From positions 1 through 64,000 of the forward strand of contig OZ241343.1 in the NCBI GenBank assembly GCA_965200505.1: a DNA stretch of 64,000 nucleotides, in the 5' to 3' direction. This DNA is from VXNE01 sp965200505 (GTDB lineage Bacteria > Pseudomonadota > Gammaproteobacteria > Pseudomonadales > Azotimanducaceae). A program made the translations under genes and the position numbers. Positions within the stretch are counted from its first letter, which is position 1; each line of letters opens with the position of its first letter. The notes under the pieces were generated by a model. The model had not been told where the DNA came from. It did no database searches and saw nothing but the letters and a program-made list of their open reading frames with translations. This document shows positions 30,054-38,006 of the stretch, piece after piece.

Positions 30054-31055
30054 ATGTTGAGCCGCGTCGTCAGCTTGAAGCGTCGCCCCGTCGGCATGCC
30101 CGACGTGGAGGACTTTCAAGTCACCGAGACCCAACTGGAAGCGCCGGGGCCGGGCGAAGCCTTGGTGCGGAACGTCTGCATGAGCGTGGACCCGTACATG
30201 CGGGGCCGCATGGTGGACCGGAAATCCTATGTGCCGCCGTTCGCCATCGGCGAGCCGCTCAGCGGCGGCGCCATCGGCCGGGTGGCGCAATCCAATGATC
30301 CGGCGCTCGCCGAGGGCGACCATGTGGAGTCCTTCAACGGTTGGCGCGAGGCATTCGTCGCGCCGGCCAAGACGCTCCGAAAGTTGGGCGATCTGTCGGC
30401 GCCGGCTTCCGCCTACTTGGGCGTGCTCGGCATGCCGGGCATGACGGCCTACGTGGGGTTGCTCGACGTCGGCGCCTTGCAGGATGGCGAGACGGTCTTT
30501 GTGTCCGGCGCCGCCGGCGCGGTGGGCAGCGCCGTGGGGCAAATCGCCCGCATCAAGGGCTGCCGTGTGATCGGCAGCGCCGGCGGCGACGCGAAGGTCG
30601 CCCACTTGAAGGATGACTTGGGCTTCCATCACGCCTTCGACTACCGCCAGTGCGACATCCTGGCCGAGTTGCGCGAAGCGGCGCCGCAAGGCATCGACGT
30701 GTATTTCGACAACGTCGGCGGCGAGCATCTGCAGGCGGCGCTGAACCACATGAAGCCCAACGGGCGCATCCCGCTCTGCGGCATGATCTCGCAGTACAAT
30801 GCCACCACGCTGGTGCCCGGCCCGAACAACTTGGCCATGGCCATCGGGCTGGGGTTGACGCTCAAGGGCTTCATCGTGTCGAACTTCAACCACCTGCGCG
30901 CGGATTTCCTGCGTGACATGACGCAATGGGTGAAGTCTGGGGAACTGCGCTATCGGGAGACCACCTTCGACGGCATCGAACGGGCGCCCGAGGCGTTCAT
31001 CGGCCTCTTCACGGGCGCCAACACGGGCAAGATGATCGTCAACTTGGACGGTTGA
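30054..31055 (+). CDS. NADP-dependent medium-chain oxidoreductase (zinc-independent, CurA/LTB4DH-like)
   Basis: The protein has 333 residues, with the MDR fold and no structural or catalytic zinc Cys. Visible motifs: the N-terminal SVDPYMRGRM, the Rossmann segment VFVSGAAGAVGSAVGQIAR, DVYFDNVGGEHLQAAL, RIPLCGMISQYN and the terminal GANTGKMIVNL. The group reduces enone and 2-alkenal double bonds with NADPH (curcumin reductase, prostaglandin reductase). The exact substrate is unknown. Confidence 0.9.
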   Translation: MLSRVVSLKRRPVGMPDVEDFQVTETQLEAPGPGEALVRNVCMSVDPYMRGRMVDRKSYVPPFAIGEPLSGGAIGRVAQSNDPALAEGDHVESFNGWREAFVAPAKTLRKLGDLSAPASAYLGVLGMPGMTAYVGLLDVGALQDGETVFVSGAAGAVGSAVGQIARIKGCRVIGSAGGDAKVAHLKDDLGFHHAFDYRQCDILAELREAAPQGIDVYFDNVGGEHLQAALNHMKPNGRIPLCGMISQYNATTLVPGPNNLAMAIGLGLTLKGFIVSNFNHLRADFLRDMTQWVKSGELRYRETTFDGIERAPEAFIGLFTGANTGKMIVNLDG

Positions 31056-31227
31056 ACCGGCGGTTAGCGCAGACCACCAGCCCGCGACGGTGCGCTTCAC
31101 GACGTGGGCATCATCGCACAGACCCTGAGGCTCTGTCGCACGCAAACGCCGGCTGGAACGACTGGCTTGCTTGCAGCCCGACCGTCTAGATTCGCCTTCC
31201 ATCCAAAGTTGGCAGGCTGGTGCCGCA

Positions 31228-31689
31228 TTGAAGCCACTCGACTTGATGGAGGCCGCCCGCGGCCTCACGGAACTCAGCCCGCGGCGGCCCTCCCAGGCGA
31301 ACCTCCGCCGCGCTGTGAGCACCGCGTACTATGCTCTGTTCCACTGCTTGGCGGCGTGCGCGGCCAACTCGCTCATCGGCCGCGCCCGCGGTCCCGCGTG
31401 GCATCAGACGTACCGAGCACTTGAACACGGCACGGCGAGACGCGCATGTGAGAACAAGGCGGCGCTGGCGGCTTTTCCGCCGGACGTGCGCGACTTCGCC
31501 GCCCTGTTCGCCGCTTTGCAAAAAGCGCGCCAGCAGGCAGACTACGCACTCGACGGCAAGTATGAGAAGGCGGACGTACGCGCGGCGATCGACGCAGTCG
31601 AGGGTGCCATCGCCCGATTCGAGCAAGTCGATGCGCGGCACCGCCGCGCCTTCATTGCACATGTGCTGTTCAAGCGGCGACCTTGGTGA
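31228..31689 (+). CDS. HEPN-like domain protein
   Basis: About 153 residues, all helical. The NLRRAVSTAYYALFHCLAA segment is characteristic of HEPN-like proteins. The usual RNase RxxxxH motif is not evident, so it may be a non-nuclease HEPN relative. TTG (31228) is used as start; an ATG at 31246 or a TTG at 31171 is also possible. A small gene starts 22 nt downstream and forms the likely partner, as in HEPN toxin pairs. Confidence 0.55.
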   Translation: MKPLDLMEAARGLTELSPRRPSQANLRRAVSTAYYALFHCLAACAANSLIGRARGPAWHQTYRALEHGTARRACENKAALAAFPPDVRDFAALFAALQKARQQADYALDGKYEKADVRAAIDAVEGAIARFEQVDARHRRAFIAHVLFKRRPW

Positions 31690-31711
31690 CGGCCGCGGTG
31701 AGGAGTGAGGG

Positions 31712-32017
31712 ATGACCGAACAGGAGATACGGGAAATCGCCGAAGCAGCTTTCAAGGATGAGTTCCCCGATGTCAAACTCGACCGGGTGAACGTCTGGCC
31801 GGGCTTCGGCTTTGAGGACGACTCCCCCGTCGTCGATGTGAGCATCATCTACGACGGCAAGTACGAGCAGTTAAACGGCCTAGGGATTTCCAAGGTGCTG
31901 ACGGAGGTCGTCTCCAAGGCGTTCTGGGAGGTGGAGGATGACCTGGGCTTCCCCTGCGTCCACTTCTTCTCCAAGCCCGAGCTGAAACGTGGAAAGCGTG
32001 ATCTGTCGGCAGTGTAA
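31712..32017 (+). CDS. Hypothetical partner of the HEPN-like gene
   Basis: The 101-residue acidic protein begins MTEQEIREIAEAAFKDEFPD and has a mixed alpha/beta pattern (VDVSIIYDGKYEQL). A GAGG-type ribosome binding site sits just upstream. Same strand and 22-nt spacing suggest it works with the HEPN-like protein, possibly as its antitoxin. No family is recognised. Confidence 0.55.
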   Translation: MTEQEIREIAEAAFKDEFPDVKLDRVNVWPGFGFEDDSPVVDVSIIYDGKYEQLNGLGISKVLTEVVSKAFWEVEDDLGFPCVHFFSKPELKRGKRDLSAV

Positions 32018-32581
32018 GGGATTTTTCGACATAATGCGCTGATTCACTTGACATTTACTCGACATTTCATACGTAGCTATGTGTCCGAGGAAGTCCGTAG
32101 CGGTTTGACACAATCCTTTCCCCTGTGGTGTAACTTTGGCATAACCATCGTTCAACCCATGGCCATACCAGACGGCGTGGTTGAACTTGATGACGGCGGA
32201 CGGCAACCCCCGCTGTCTGGTGATACGCAAAGAGCTCGCGCGTGGGCTACACGGCGGCCGCGGTGGCCGCCAGCCTCTATGCGGTCGTCCATGCGCGGCG
32301 CCACGTCAACTGGCACCGGCTGACAGATCTGGATGCGCGCAGACGTGCCTGATAACGCGGGAGTGGGAGGCCATGTCCCTCAAGATGGAATACGCGGTGG
32401 AGTGCCCCCATTGCGGCGCCGCTGGCTCCAAACGGGTAATGCCCGTAGTTTGCTCCTAACGTACTTGGCGGCAGATTGGGCCGATCAGAGCTACGCAAGG
32501 CAAACGTATGGTGGCAGCGATGACCACGATCTCATGTGCAACGAATTGCCCAACTGACGGTGCCACAACGGAGAATCGAAC
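32018..32581 (+). other. Gene-poor region with coding remnants
   Basis: No complete gene is seen. A TTGACA hexamer at 32048 has no convincing -10. A frame around 32240-32351 reads RVGYTAAAVAASLYAVVHAR and ends in a stop; it looks like the tail of a lost protein. At 32372-32459 a 28-codon frame (MSLKMEYAVECPHCGAAGSK) has a CxxC pair like small zinc-binding phage proteins. This is where the cluster of secreted proteins begins. Confidence 0.4.
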
Positions 32582-33453
32582 GTGAAAGCCACCATCGCCA
32601 CGCTCGCCGCCTTCCTTTGCACGATGGCGCACGGGCAACAGCTTGAGCCACCGCAAGTTCCGTTGATGCTGCCGCCCGGCGATCCCTACGGGCAAAGTTT
32701 CGTCCGCCTCATCAACTTAACACAGCATTTCTCAGAGGAAGTGCGTATAACTGCCATTGACGATGGCGGCAACGTGTACGATCCGGTTACGGTACAGTTG
32801 GAGGGCAATCAAGTGTTCCACTTCAACTCTGACGACCTCGCCTACGGGAACACTCTTAAAGGCATTGTTGGAGGCATAGGCGCACCGCGGCAAGGCAACT
32901 GGCGTTTGCACATTGAATTGCCGGATGTTTTCATTAGGGTTCAATCGTTCATTCGCACAAGGGACGGGTTCCTAATTTCCATGAGTGACCTGTTGCAAAA
33001 GTACACGAACGTTCACGAAGACGGCAAACTGTATGAATCGTTGCGTGCATTTACGTTCAACCCCTCGAGCAACACAAGGCAGCAAAGCGTACTGCGCCTA
33101 ATCAACTGGGGGGACAGCGACGAAACCATTACGATTGCTGCGATAGACGATACCGGAGTCCAAACAGACAACCGAGTTACCTTGACGCTGCCTGCCGGGC
33201 AAGCCCGTATGCTGTCCGCAGTTGACTTGGAGGAGGGCGGGCGCCCGCCGACGTGTATGGATGGCTCGGCGACGGTACGGGCAAGTGGAGACTTGAAGCA
33301 TTTTACCAACGGGAAGATGTTGCCGATCCTTATGGTTGGAATCCGTCCGGTCGGATTGATGGCCAAAGTCTGATTTACAGCGCTTCCGGCCATATCTCAA
33401 ACCTTTCCGGTAAGGGCGCACTTGGAACCCGAACGTCGTTCTACACTGACTGA
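32582..33453 (+). pseudogene. Secreted two-repeat protein with a 3' frameshift
   Basis: GTG start with a GGAG site. The signal peptide (TIATLAAFLCTMAHGQ) is almost the same as in the PPC proteins. Two ~110-residue repeats follow, each with FVRLIN/VLRLIN, an ITAIDD segment, and an end near a Trp-Arg-Leu strand (NWRLHIELPD in repeat 1). In repeat 2 the open frame leaves the family pattern after VDLEEGG and stops at 33373. A shifted frame continues the pattern (YGWLGDGTGKWRLEAFY, then SASGHISNLS) to 33453. The break lies in the G-rich run near 33232-33242. It shares the 3' flank (ACACCTTAAACCGAC) of the peptidase genes. Confidence 0.7.
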
Positions 33454-33581
33454 CCCCTGCCAAACTGACACCGCCAACACACCTTAAACCGACCCACACG
33501 CCTTCCCAGCTAGCTTTCCCGCACCCACCTTTGGCGTTTGTTTCCTAACCCTTGAACCGACACACAACGGAGACTCGCACC

Positions 33582-35159
33582 ATGAACCGCGCCACCATCG
33601 CCGCGTTCGCACTGGGCGCGGCCATGCTGTTTCCCAACTGGGCCGTGGCGCATGTATTGCGCTTAGACGATGTACAACCGTCGCAGCTCACAAACGACGA
33701 ACGCGAGCAGCTAACGCGGGAATTCCTGCCCATCGTGCATGACTGCCCGCAAACCCCGGCAACCTTCCATGCCCAAAGCATGAGTGAAGTAGTGTTAGAA
33801 AGGGCTTGTGCCTACTTAAAGGAAATCGAAGATAACTTCCACGCCATGATGCAAACCGACCCCCGCGAGGCTCGCTTGGGTATAGATGGCGACTACTACA
33901 GTAGGGCAGATATATTGGCCTTCGACCGTGTAACTGTAGAGGACCTAGATGACTATACATCTCAGTTCTATGGACACATCTTTGAGGGTCAGCGCTATGT
34001 TGCTAGTCGCTTTGTTGAAGGAACAAACATACAGTCTCGCCCCCGCGTCTTTCCCGGCCTCTTCAATAGTGTAGGTGCCAACTTCCGGCCCGACCTTGAC
34101 CCGAAGTACTATTTTCCCGCCCTTGAACATGAGTATGTACACTATCTAGATGATAGGTTTTTTGGCCTTGTAACTACAGGCGTTAAGGCAATGTTTGAGG
34201 GCTTGGCCTCGCATTTGCAGCGGCTGCCGGAGGACTGGTACGGACACCTTTACCACGGTACAATTGAAAGGTGGATCGGCGATGGGTCTAGCCTGCTGAC
34301 CATTAACACCATCTATTACGAAGAAATTGATAAGAGGATACAGTATGGCGGGGGTAGCTTGCTCATCCGATTTCTCGTCGAGGAACATCCGCAAGTTATA
34401 TTGGATATAAAAGAGATTCTTCACCGCCCCCGAAGCCGCGAACATCTTAATGCTTACAATGATTACATTGAGCAGGTGTTTCCAGCTTTGGAGAGTGACT
34501 TTGATAATTGGCAAAGAGGGTTTATCCCCTTGACGATTCGGGAGATCGGGCCCATCACTATCGTCTCTGGAGATCAGAACAACTTAATCAGCATGGTTTA
34601 TCCCTTCTACACTTCGCAAGAAGTAACTCTCGACGTGTCCTTGTCGGCTTCCGGCGTAATAGCAACATACCACGACCGCTATTGGATGCACCTTTATGGA
34701 CTTAGAGCCGGAACCGTGGAAGTCACCGTGACCGCCACAATGCCCGACGGCGACAGCGCCGAGCAAACTTTCACAGTCACCGTGGTTAAAGCCTTGCAGA
34801 CAAAAGATATAACAGTGCGCGATCCAGTGTCCATAGAGGAAGGCGAAAAGGCAATCAACTTGGCATCCTACTTCTCCGGCCCGGCGTTGGGCGATGTTGA
34901 ATTCACAGTTGCATCGAACGATACCGACGTGGCGCGTGTCGCGGTGCGCGGCGGCCGACTAATCGTTACTGCGGTGGCCGTGGGCGAAGCGGAAGTGACC
35001 GTGCGGACAGACTACTACGGCCGGCAGACAACGCAGACATTCACGGTCACAATCACCGACGATTGCCCGGCGTACCTTTGCCGCGGATTCTTCAATGGTT
35101 GGCGGTGGTTGCTTTTGGAAGATGGGCAGGCGGCGACAGAGACAACGCCGACGGAGTGA
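33582..35159 (+). CDS. Secreted M9-type metallopeptidase, paralogue 1
   Basis: The protein has 525 residues. The signal peptide ends near PNWAVA. The catalytic region carries HEYVH (H183, E184, H187) and the third zinc ligand E206 in FEGLASH, the M9 collagenase layout. Two Ig-like repeats follow (AGTVEVTVTATMPDGDS; ASNDTDVARVAVRGG), and then the invariant tail CPAYLCRGFFNGWRWLLLE. The N-terminus is type I (HVLRLDDVQPSQL). The C-terminal half is of the kind seen in paralogue 4 (KALQTKDITVRDPVS). The central part is AT-richer than the ends. The ATG at 33582 follows GGAG. It lacks the shared promoter cassette and may be read from the gene upstream. Confidence 0.8.
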   Translation: MNRATIAAFALGAAMLFPNWAVAHVLRLDDVQPSQLTNDEREQLTREFLPIVHDCPQTPATFHAQSMSEVVLERACAYLKEIEDNFHAMMQTDPREARLGIDGDYYSRADILAFDRVTVEDLDDYTSQFYGHIFEGQRYVASRFVEGTNIQSRPRVFPGLFNSVGANFRPDLDPKYYFPALEHEYVHYLDDRFFGLVTTGVKAMFEGLASHLQRLPEDWYGHLYHGTIERWIGDGSSLLTINTIYYEEIDKRIQYGGGSLLIRFLVEEHPQVILDIKEILHRPRSREHLNAYNDYIEQVFPALESDFDNWQRGFIPLTIREIGPITIVSGDQNNLISMVYPFYTSQEVTLDVSLSASGVIATYHDRYWMHLYGLRAGTVEVTVTATMPDGDSAEQTFTVTVVKALQTKDITVRDPVSIEEGEKAINLASYFSGPALGDVEFTVASNDTDVARVAVRGGRLIVTAVAVGEAEVTVRTDYYGRQTTQTFTVTITDDCPAYLCRGFFNGWRWLLLEDGQAATETTPTE

Positions 35160-35220
35160 CACCGCCAACAACCTTAAACCGACTCTCACGCCATCCTAGA
35201 CACCTTTGGCGGTGTCACTT
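35157..35220 (+). terminator. 3'-flank inverted repeat after paralogue 1
   Basis: GTGACACCGCCAA at the stop codon pairs with TTGGCGGTGTCAC 36 nt later, followed by TTTCTCC. Forms of this flank close most of the secreted genes (33.45, 37.29, 39.88, 47.47, 52.69 kb), often with one arm mutated to GAGCTC. It is probably a terminator for the convergent gene pair. The downstream 35.22-35.30 kb holds a relic of an HNH C-terminus. Confidence 0.5.
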
Positions 35221-35379
35221 TCTCCGTTGCAGTCCTAACCCCTTGGCGCTTGCTTCCTTCCACGCCTTGCGCCGGCGCTTGTCAGCTCACTGGCTCGCCC
35301 ATCCGCAAACCACGTCCCCGCCAAGCGCCGGGGCGGTGGCCCGTGAACCGTCTCGGGATCACGCGACGCGGCCGCGCAA

Positions 35380-35427
35380 GGGGCAAAACCCCCATGCGAT
35401 TCGCCTAGGTTCGGGAAAGGGCTCTCA
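35380..35427 (-). repeat. Palindromic spacer repeat, copy 1
   Basis: The copy reads CCCCCATGCGATTCGCCTAG then GTTCGGGAAAGGGCTCTCAG. It belongs to the imperfect palindrome family found in nearly every spacer of the secreted-protein cluster. Confidence 0.6.
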
Positions 35428-35594
35428 GATGGCCATGCGGAACGTCAGGGGCGTGGCGCCGAATCGGCCACGGTGGCCGACATGTCGGATCCGGCCCCGG
35501 CCGCCGCCATCGAACACGGGGCGTGTCGCGGATTCGATCAGATTCGGGCGCGGCCCCCATCCGCCCCCGCCGCGGCCCCTGGCGGCCGAACCCG

Positions 35595-35623
35595 TTGACG
35601 CGACCGGCCGGGCCAGCTACTCT
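35595..35623 (+). promoter_or_regulatory. Shared promoter cassette for paralogue 2
   Basis: TTGACG (35595-35600), a 17-bp spacer and TACTCT (35618-35623) lie 59 bp before the GTG start. About 130 bp upstream and all the sequence down to the ribosome site are shared with the other copies. Confidence 0.75.
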
Positions 35624-35682
35624 CGGCGGTTTCCGCTTGCCGGGGGGCGAGCGGTGCCGAACCGACTACGGAGACTCGCACC

Positions 35683-37293
35683 GTGAACCGCGCCGCCATC
35701 GCCATGCTCGCCTTGTGCGCGGCGATGCTCTTTCCAAACTGGGCCGCCGCGCATGTATTGCGCTTGGATGATGTACAACCGTCGCAGCTCACAAACGACG
35801 AATACGAGGAGCTTACGCGGAATTTCCTGCCCATCGTGCATGAGTGCCCACAAGTGGCCGTAGCCTTCCGCGTAACCTTCCGCGCCCAAGAAATGCCGGA
35901 GGATGGGTTCGACGCCGGTTGCAACCTGTTGAAGGAAACGGAGGATGTTTTTCACGCCAAGATGCAAACCGATCCTGCTAACGTCGTCCCGCGTAAGGCT
36001 GATGATGATTACTACAGCAAAATGGATATGCTTGTTTTCAATACAGTGGGGGGTTTGGAAGATATGGGCAAATGGTGGTCGGCTTTAACTGGATCTGAGT
36101 TAGACAGCTTCGGTTTTTATGGTGAAGGGCGGCCAATGAATCCTTGGGGTCAAGCCAATCCCCTAGCCGCTCAAGATTGCTTCTATTGCTTTCACACCTT
36201 GTCCCATGAGTATGTGCATCATCTAGATCATATGTTCAACCAAAACTGCATTCAATGCGGCACAGGGCCGAGTGAGGGTTTGGCTGAGTACATAACAAAT
36301 TTAACCCTCTCAAAGTGGGGTTACATAAGGGTTATTGGCGATGGTTCCGATCTGCCATCGGCTCTTGATGCTTGGGAATTCAGTTACCCCGACGGCCGCC
36401 GTTACTGGTGGGGGCCATTGATAGTCAGATTTCTCTTTGAGGAACATCCACAAGTGATTCTTACACTATACGATTACTTCCGCACACGCAGCACGGACTT
36501 TGACCATGACTACTACTGGTCTTATGTCAATGGAACGCTCCCGCCTTTAGATGACGATTTCCATAGGTGGCTGAGAGAGTTTGTCCCTGTGACCACACCA
36601 CGGCAGATTGAGGCAGTCACCATCTTTGATGACGGGACGCACAGCGGCGGGTGGCCGGCCATCATCAACTTGGCAAACTACTTCCGTACGTCGCAAAGTG
36701 AATTGACTTACACGGTGTCATTATCCGTTCCCTACGAAGTCGACGACAGCAACGTTTGGGATTGGCTCCGATCTGAGATAGCAATAGTTGCCGTGGACTA
36801 CGACCACGGTAGATTGTATCTACAACACGGAAGCGCTTTGGGGACCGTGGAAGTCACCGTGACCGCCACCGCGCCTAATGGCGACAGCGCGGAGCTTACG
36901 TTCACCATCAACGTGGCTCAAGACTTGCAGACAAGGGATATAGCCGTGCGCGATGCGGTTTCCACAAAGGAAGGCGAAACGACAATCAACTTGGAAAACT
37001 ACTACACTGGGCCTGCCTTGATCGAAGTAGAGTTCACAGTTGCATCGAACGATGCCGACGTGGCGCGTGTGGCCGTGCGCGATGGTCGCCTTGTCATTAC
37101 CGCGGTGGCCGCCGGCGAAGCGGAAGTGACAGTGCGGACAGACTACTACGGCCGGCAGACAACGCAGACATTCACGGTCACAATCACCGACGATTGCCCG
37201 GCGTACCTTTGCCGCGGATTCTTCAATGGTTGGCGGTGGTTGCTTTTGGAAGATGGGCAGGCGGCGGCGACAGAGACAACGCCGACGGAGTGA
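35683..37293 (+). CDS. Secreted M9-type metallopeptidase, paralogue 2
   Basis: The protein has 536 residues with a GTG start behind CGGAGACTCGCACC. The signal peptide is MLALCAAMLFPNWAAA. Zinc ligands are H175, H179 (HEYVHHLD) and E198 (SEGLAEYI), with catalytic E176. The central insert carries extra Cys (DCFYCF, NCIQCG) that may form a disulfide near the active site. Type I N-terminus. The stretch GGWPAIINLANYFRTSQSE and the next 80 residues are almost the same as in paralogue 6. The Ig-like repeats and invariant tail are present. Confidence 0.82.
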   Translation: MNRAAIAMLALCAAMLFPNWAAAHVLRLDDVQPSQLTNDEYEELTRNFLPIVHECPQVAVAFRVTFRAQEMPEDGFDAGCNLLKETEDVFHAKMQTDPANVVPRKADDDYYSKMDMLVFNTVGGLEDMGKWWSALTGSELDSFGFYGEGRPMNPWGQANPLAAQDCFYCFHTLSHEYVHHLDHMFNQNCIQCGTGPSEGLAEYITNLTLSKWGYIRVIGDGSDLPSALDAWEFSYPDGRRYWWGPLIVRFLFEEHPQVILTLYDYFRTRSTDFDHDYYWSYVNGTLPPLDDDFHRWLREFVPVTTPRQIEAVTIFDDGTHSGGWPAIINLANYFRTSQSELTYTVSLSVPYEVDDSNVWDWLRSEIAIVAVDYDHGRLYLQHGSALGTVEVTVTATAPNGDSAELTFTINVAQDLQTRDIAVRDAVSTKEGETTINLENYYTGPALIEVEFTVASNDADVARVAVRDGRLVITAVAAGEAEVTVRTDYYGRQTTQTFTVTITDDCPAYLCRGFFNGWRWLLLEDGQAAATETTPTE

Positions 37294-37369
37294 CACCGCC
37301 AACACACCTTGAACCGACTCTCACGCCATCCTAGACACCTTTGGCGAGCTCACTTTCTCCGTTGCAGTC

Positions 37370-37650
37370 CTACCCCTTGGCGCTTGCTTTCTTCCTAGCC
37401 TTGCCGCGCTTGTCAGAGTGCAACGCCCAATGTTCCCTCTCTGCCAGTAAGACTAGAGGTTCCTTGGCCGGCAGCCCAGCGGGTTCCCGTTCACACGGTG
37501 TATGTATGGTGTTTCCCAACTGGGCGGCCGCGCCTGAACGCCACAGGAATCGCCGTGGGCGCGTTTTTCGGCGCGGGTGTACAAACCCCTTAGACGCCAC
37601 TGAGAGCGTCTGGGGCGCGCTCGCCCATCCGTAAACCACGTCCCCGCCAC
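37370..37650 (-). pseudogene. Decayed HNH endonuclease gene, convergent with paralogue 2
   Basis: One minus-strand frame reads IHRVNGNPLGCRPRNL and a second continues LVLLAEREHWALHSDKRGKA. Together they restore the HNH module of the other copies, so a frameshift splits it near 37460. The region between GNTI and the HH residues is deleted compared with the intact copies. It is tail-to-tail with the peptidase gene, 76 bp from its stop. Confidence 0.65.
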
Positions 37651-37705
37651 GCGCCGGGGCGGTGGCCCGTGAACCGTCGCGGGATCACGCCACGCGGCCG
37701 CGCAA

Positions 37706-37753
37706 GGGGCAAAACCCCCATGCGATTCGCCTAGGTTCGGGAAACGGCTCTCA
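37706..37753 (-). repeat. Palindromic spacer repeat, copy 2
   Basis: CCCCCATGCGATTCGCCTAG and TTCGGGAAACGGCTCTCAG. It is almost identical to copy 1 and lies in the spacer upstream of paralogue 3. Confidence 0.6.
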
Positions 37754-37918
37754 GACGGCCATGCGGAACGTCAGGGGTGTGCCGCTGAAATCGGCCACGG
37801 TGGCCGACATGCCGGATCCGGCCCCGGCGGCCATCGAAGACGGGGCGTGTCGCGGATTCGATCAGATTCGGGCGCGGCCCCCATCCGCCCCCGCCGCGGC
37901 CCGTGGCGGCCGAACCCG

Positions 37919-37947
37919 TTGACGCGACCGGCTGGGCCAGCTACTTT
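37919..37947 (+). promoter_or_regulatory. Shared promoter cassette for paralogue 3
   Basis: TTGACG (37919-37924), 17 bp, TACTTT (37942-37947). The GTG start is 59 bp past the -10 box. Confidence 0.75.
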
Positions 37948-38006
37948 CGACGGATTCCGCTTGCCGGGGGGCGAGCGGTGCCAAACCGACTACGGAGACT
38001 CGCACC

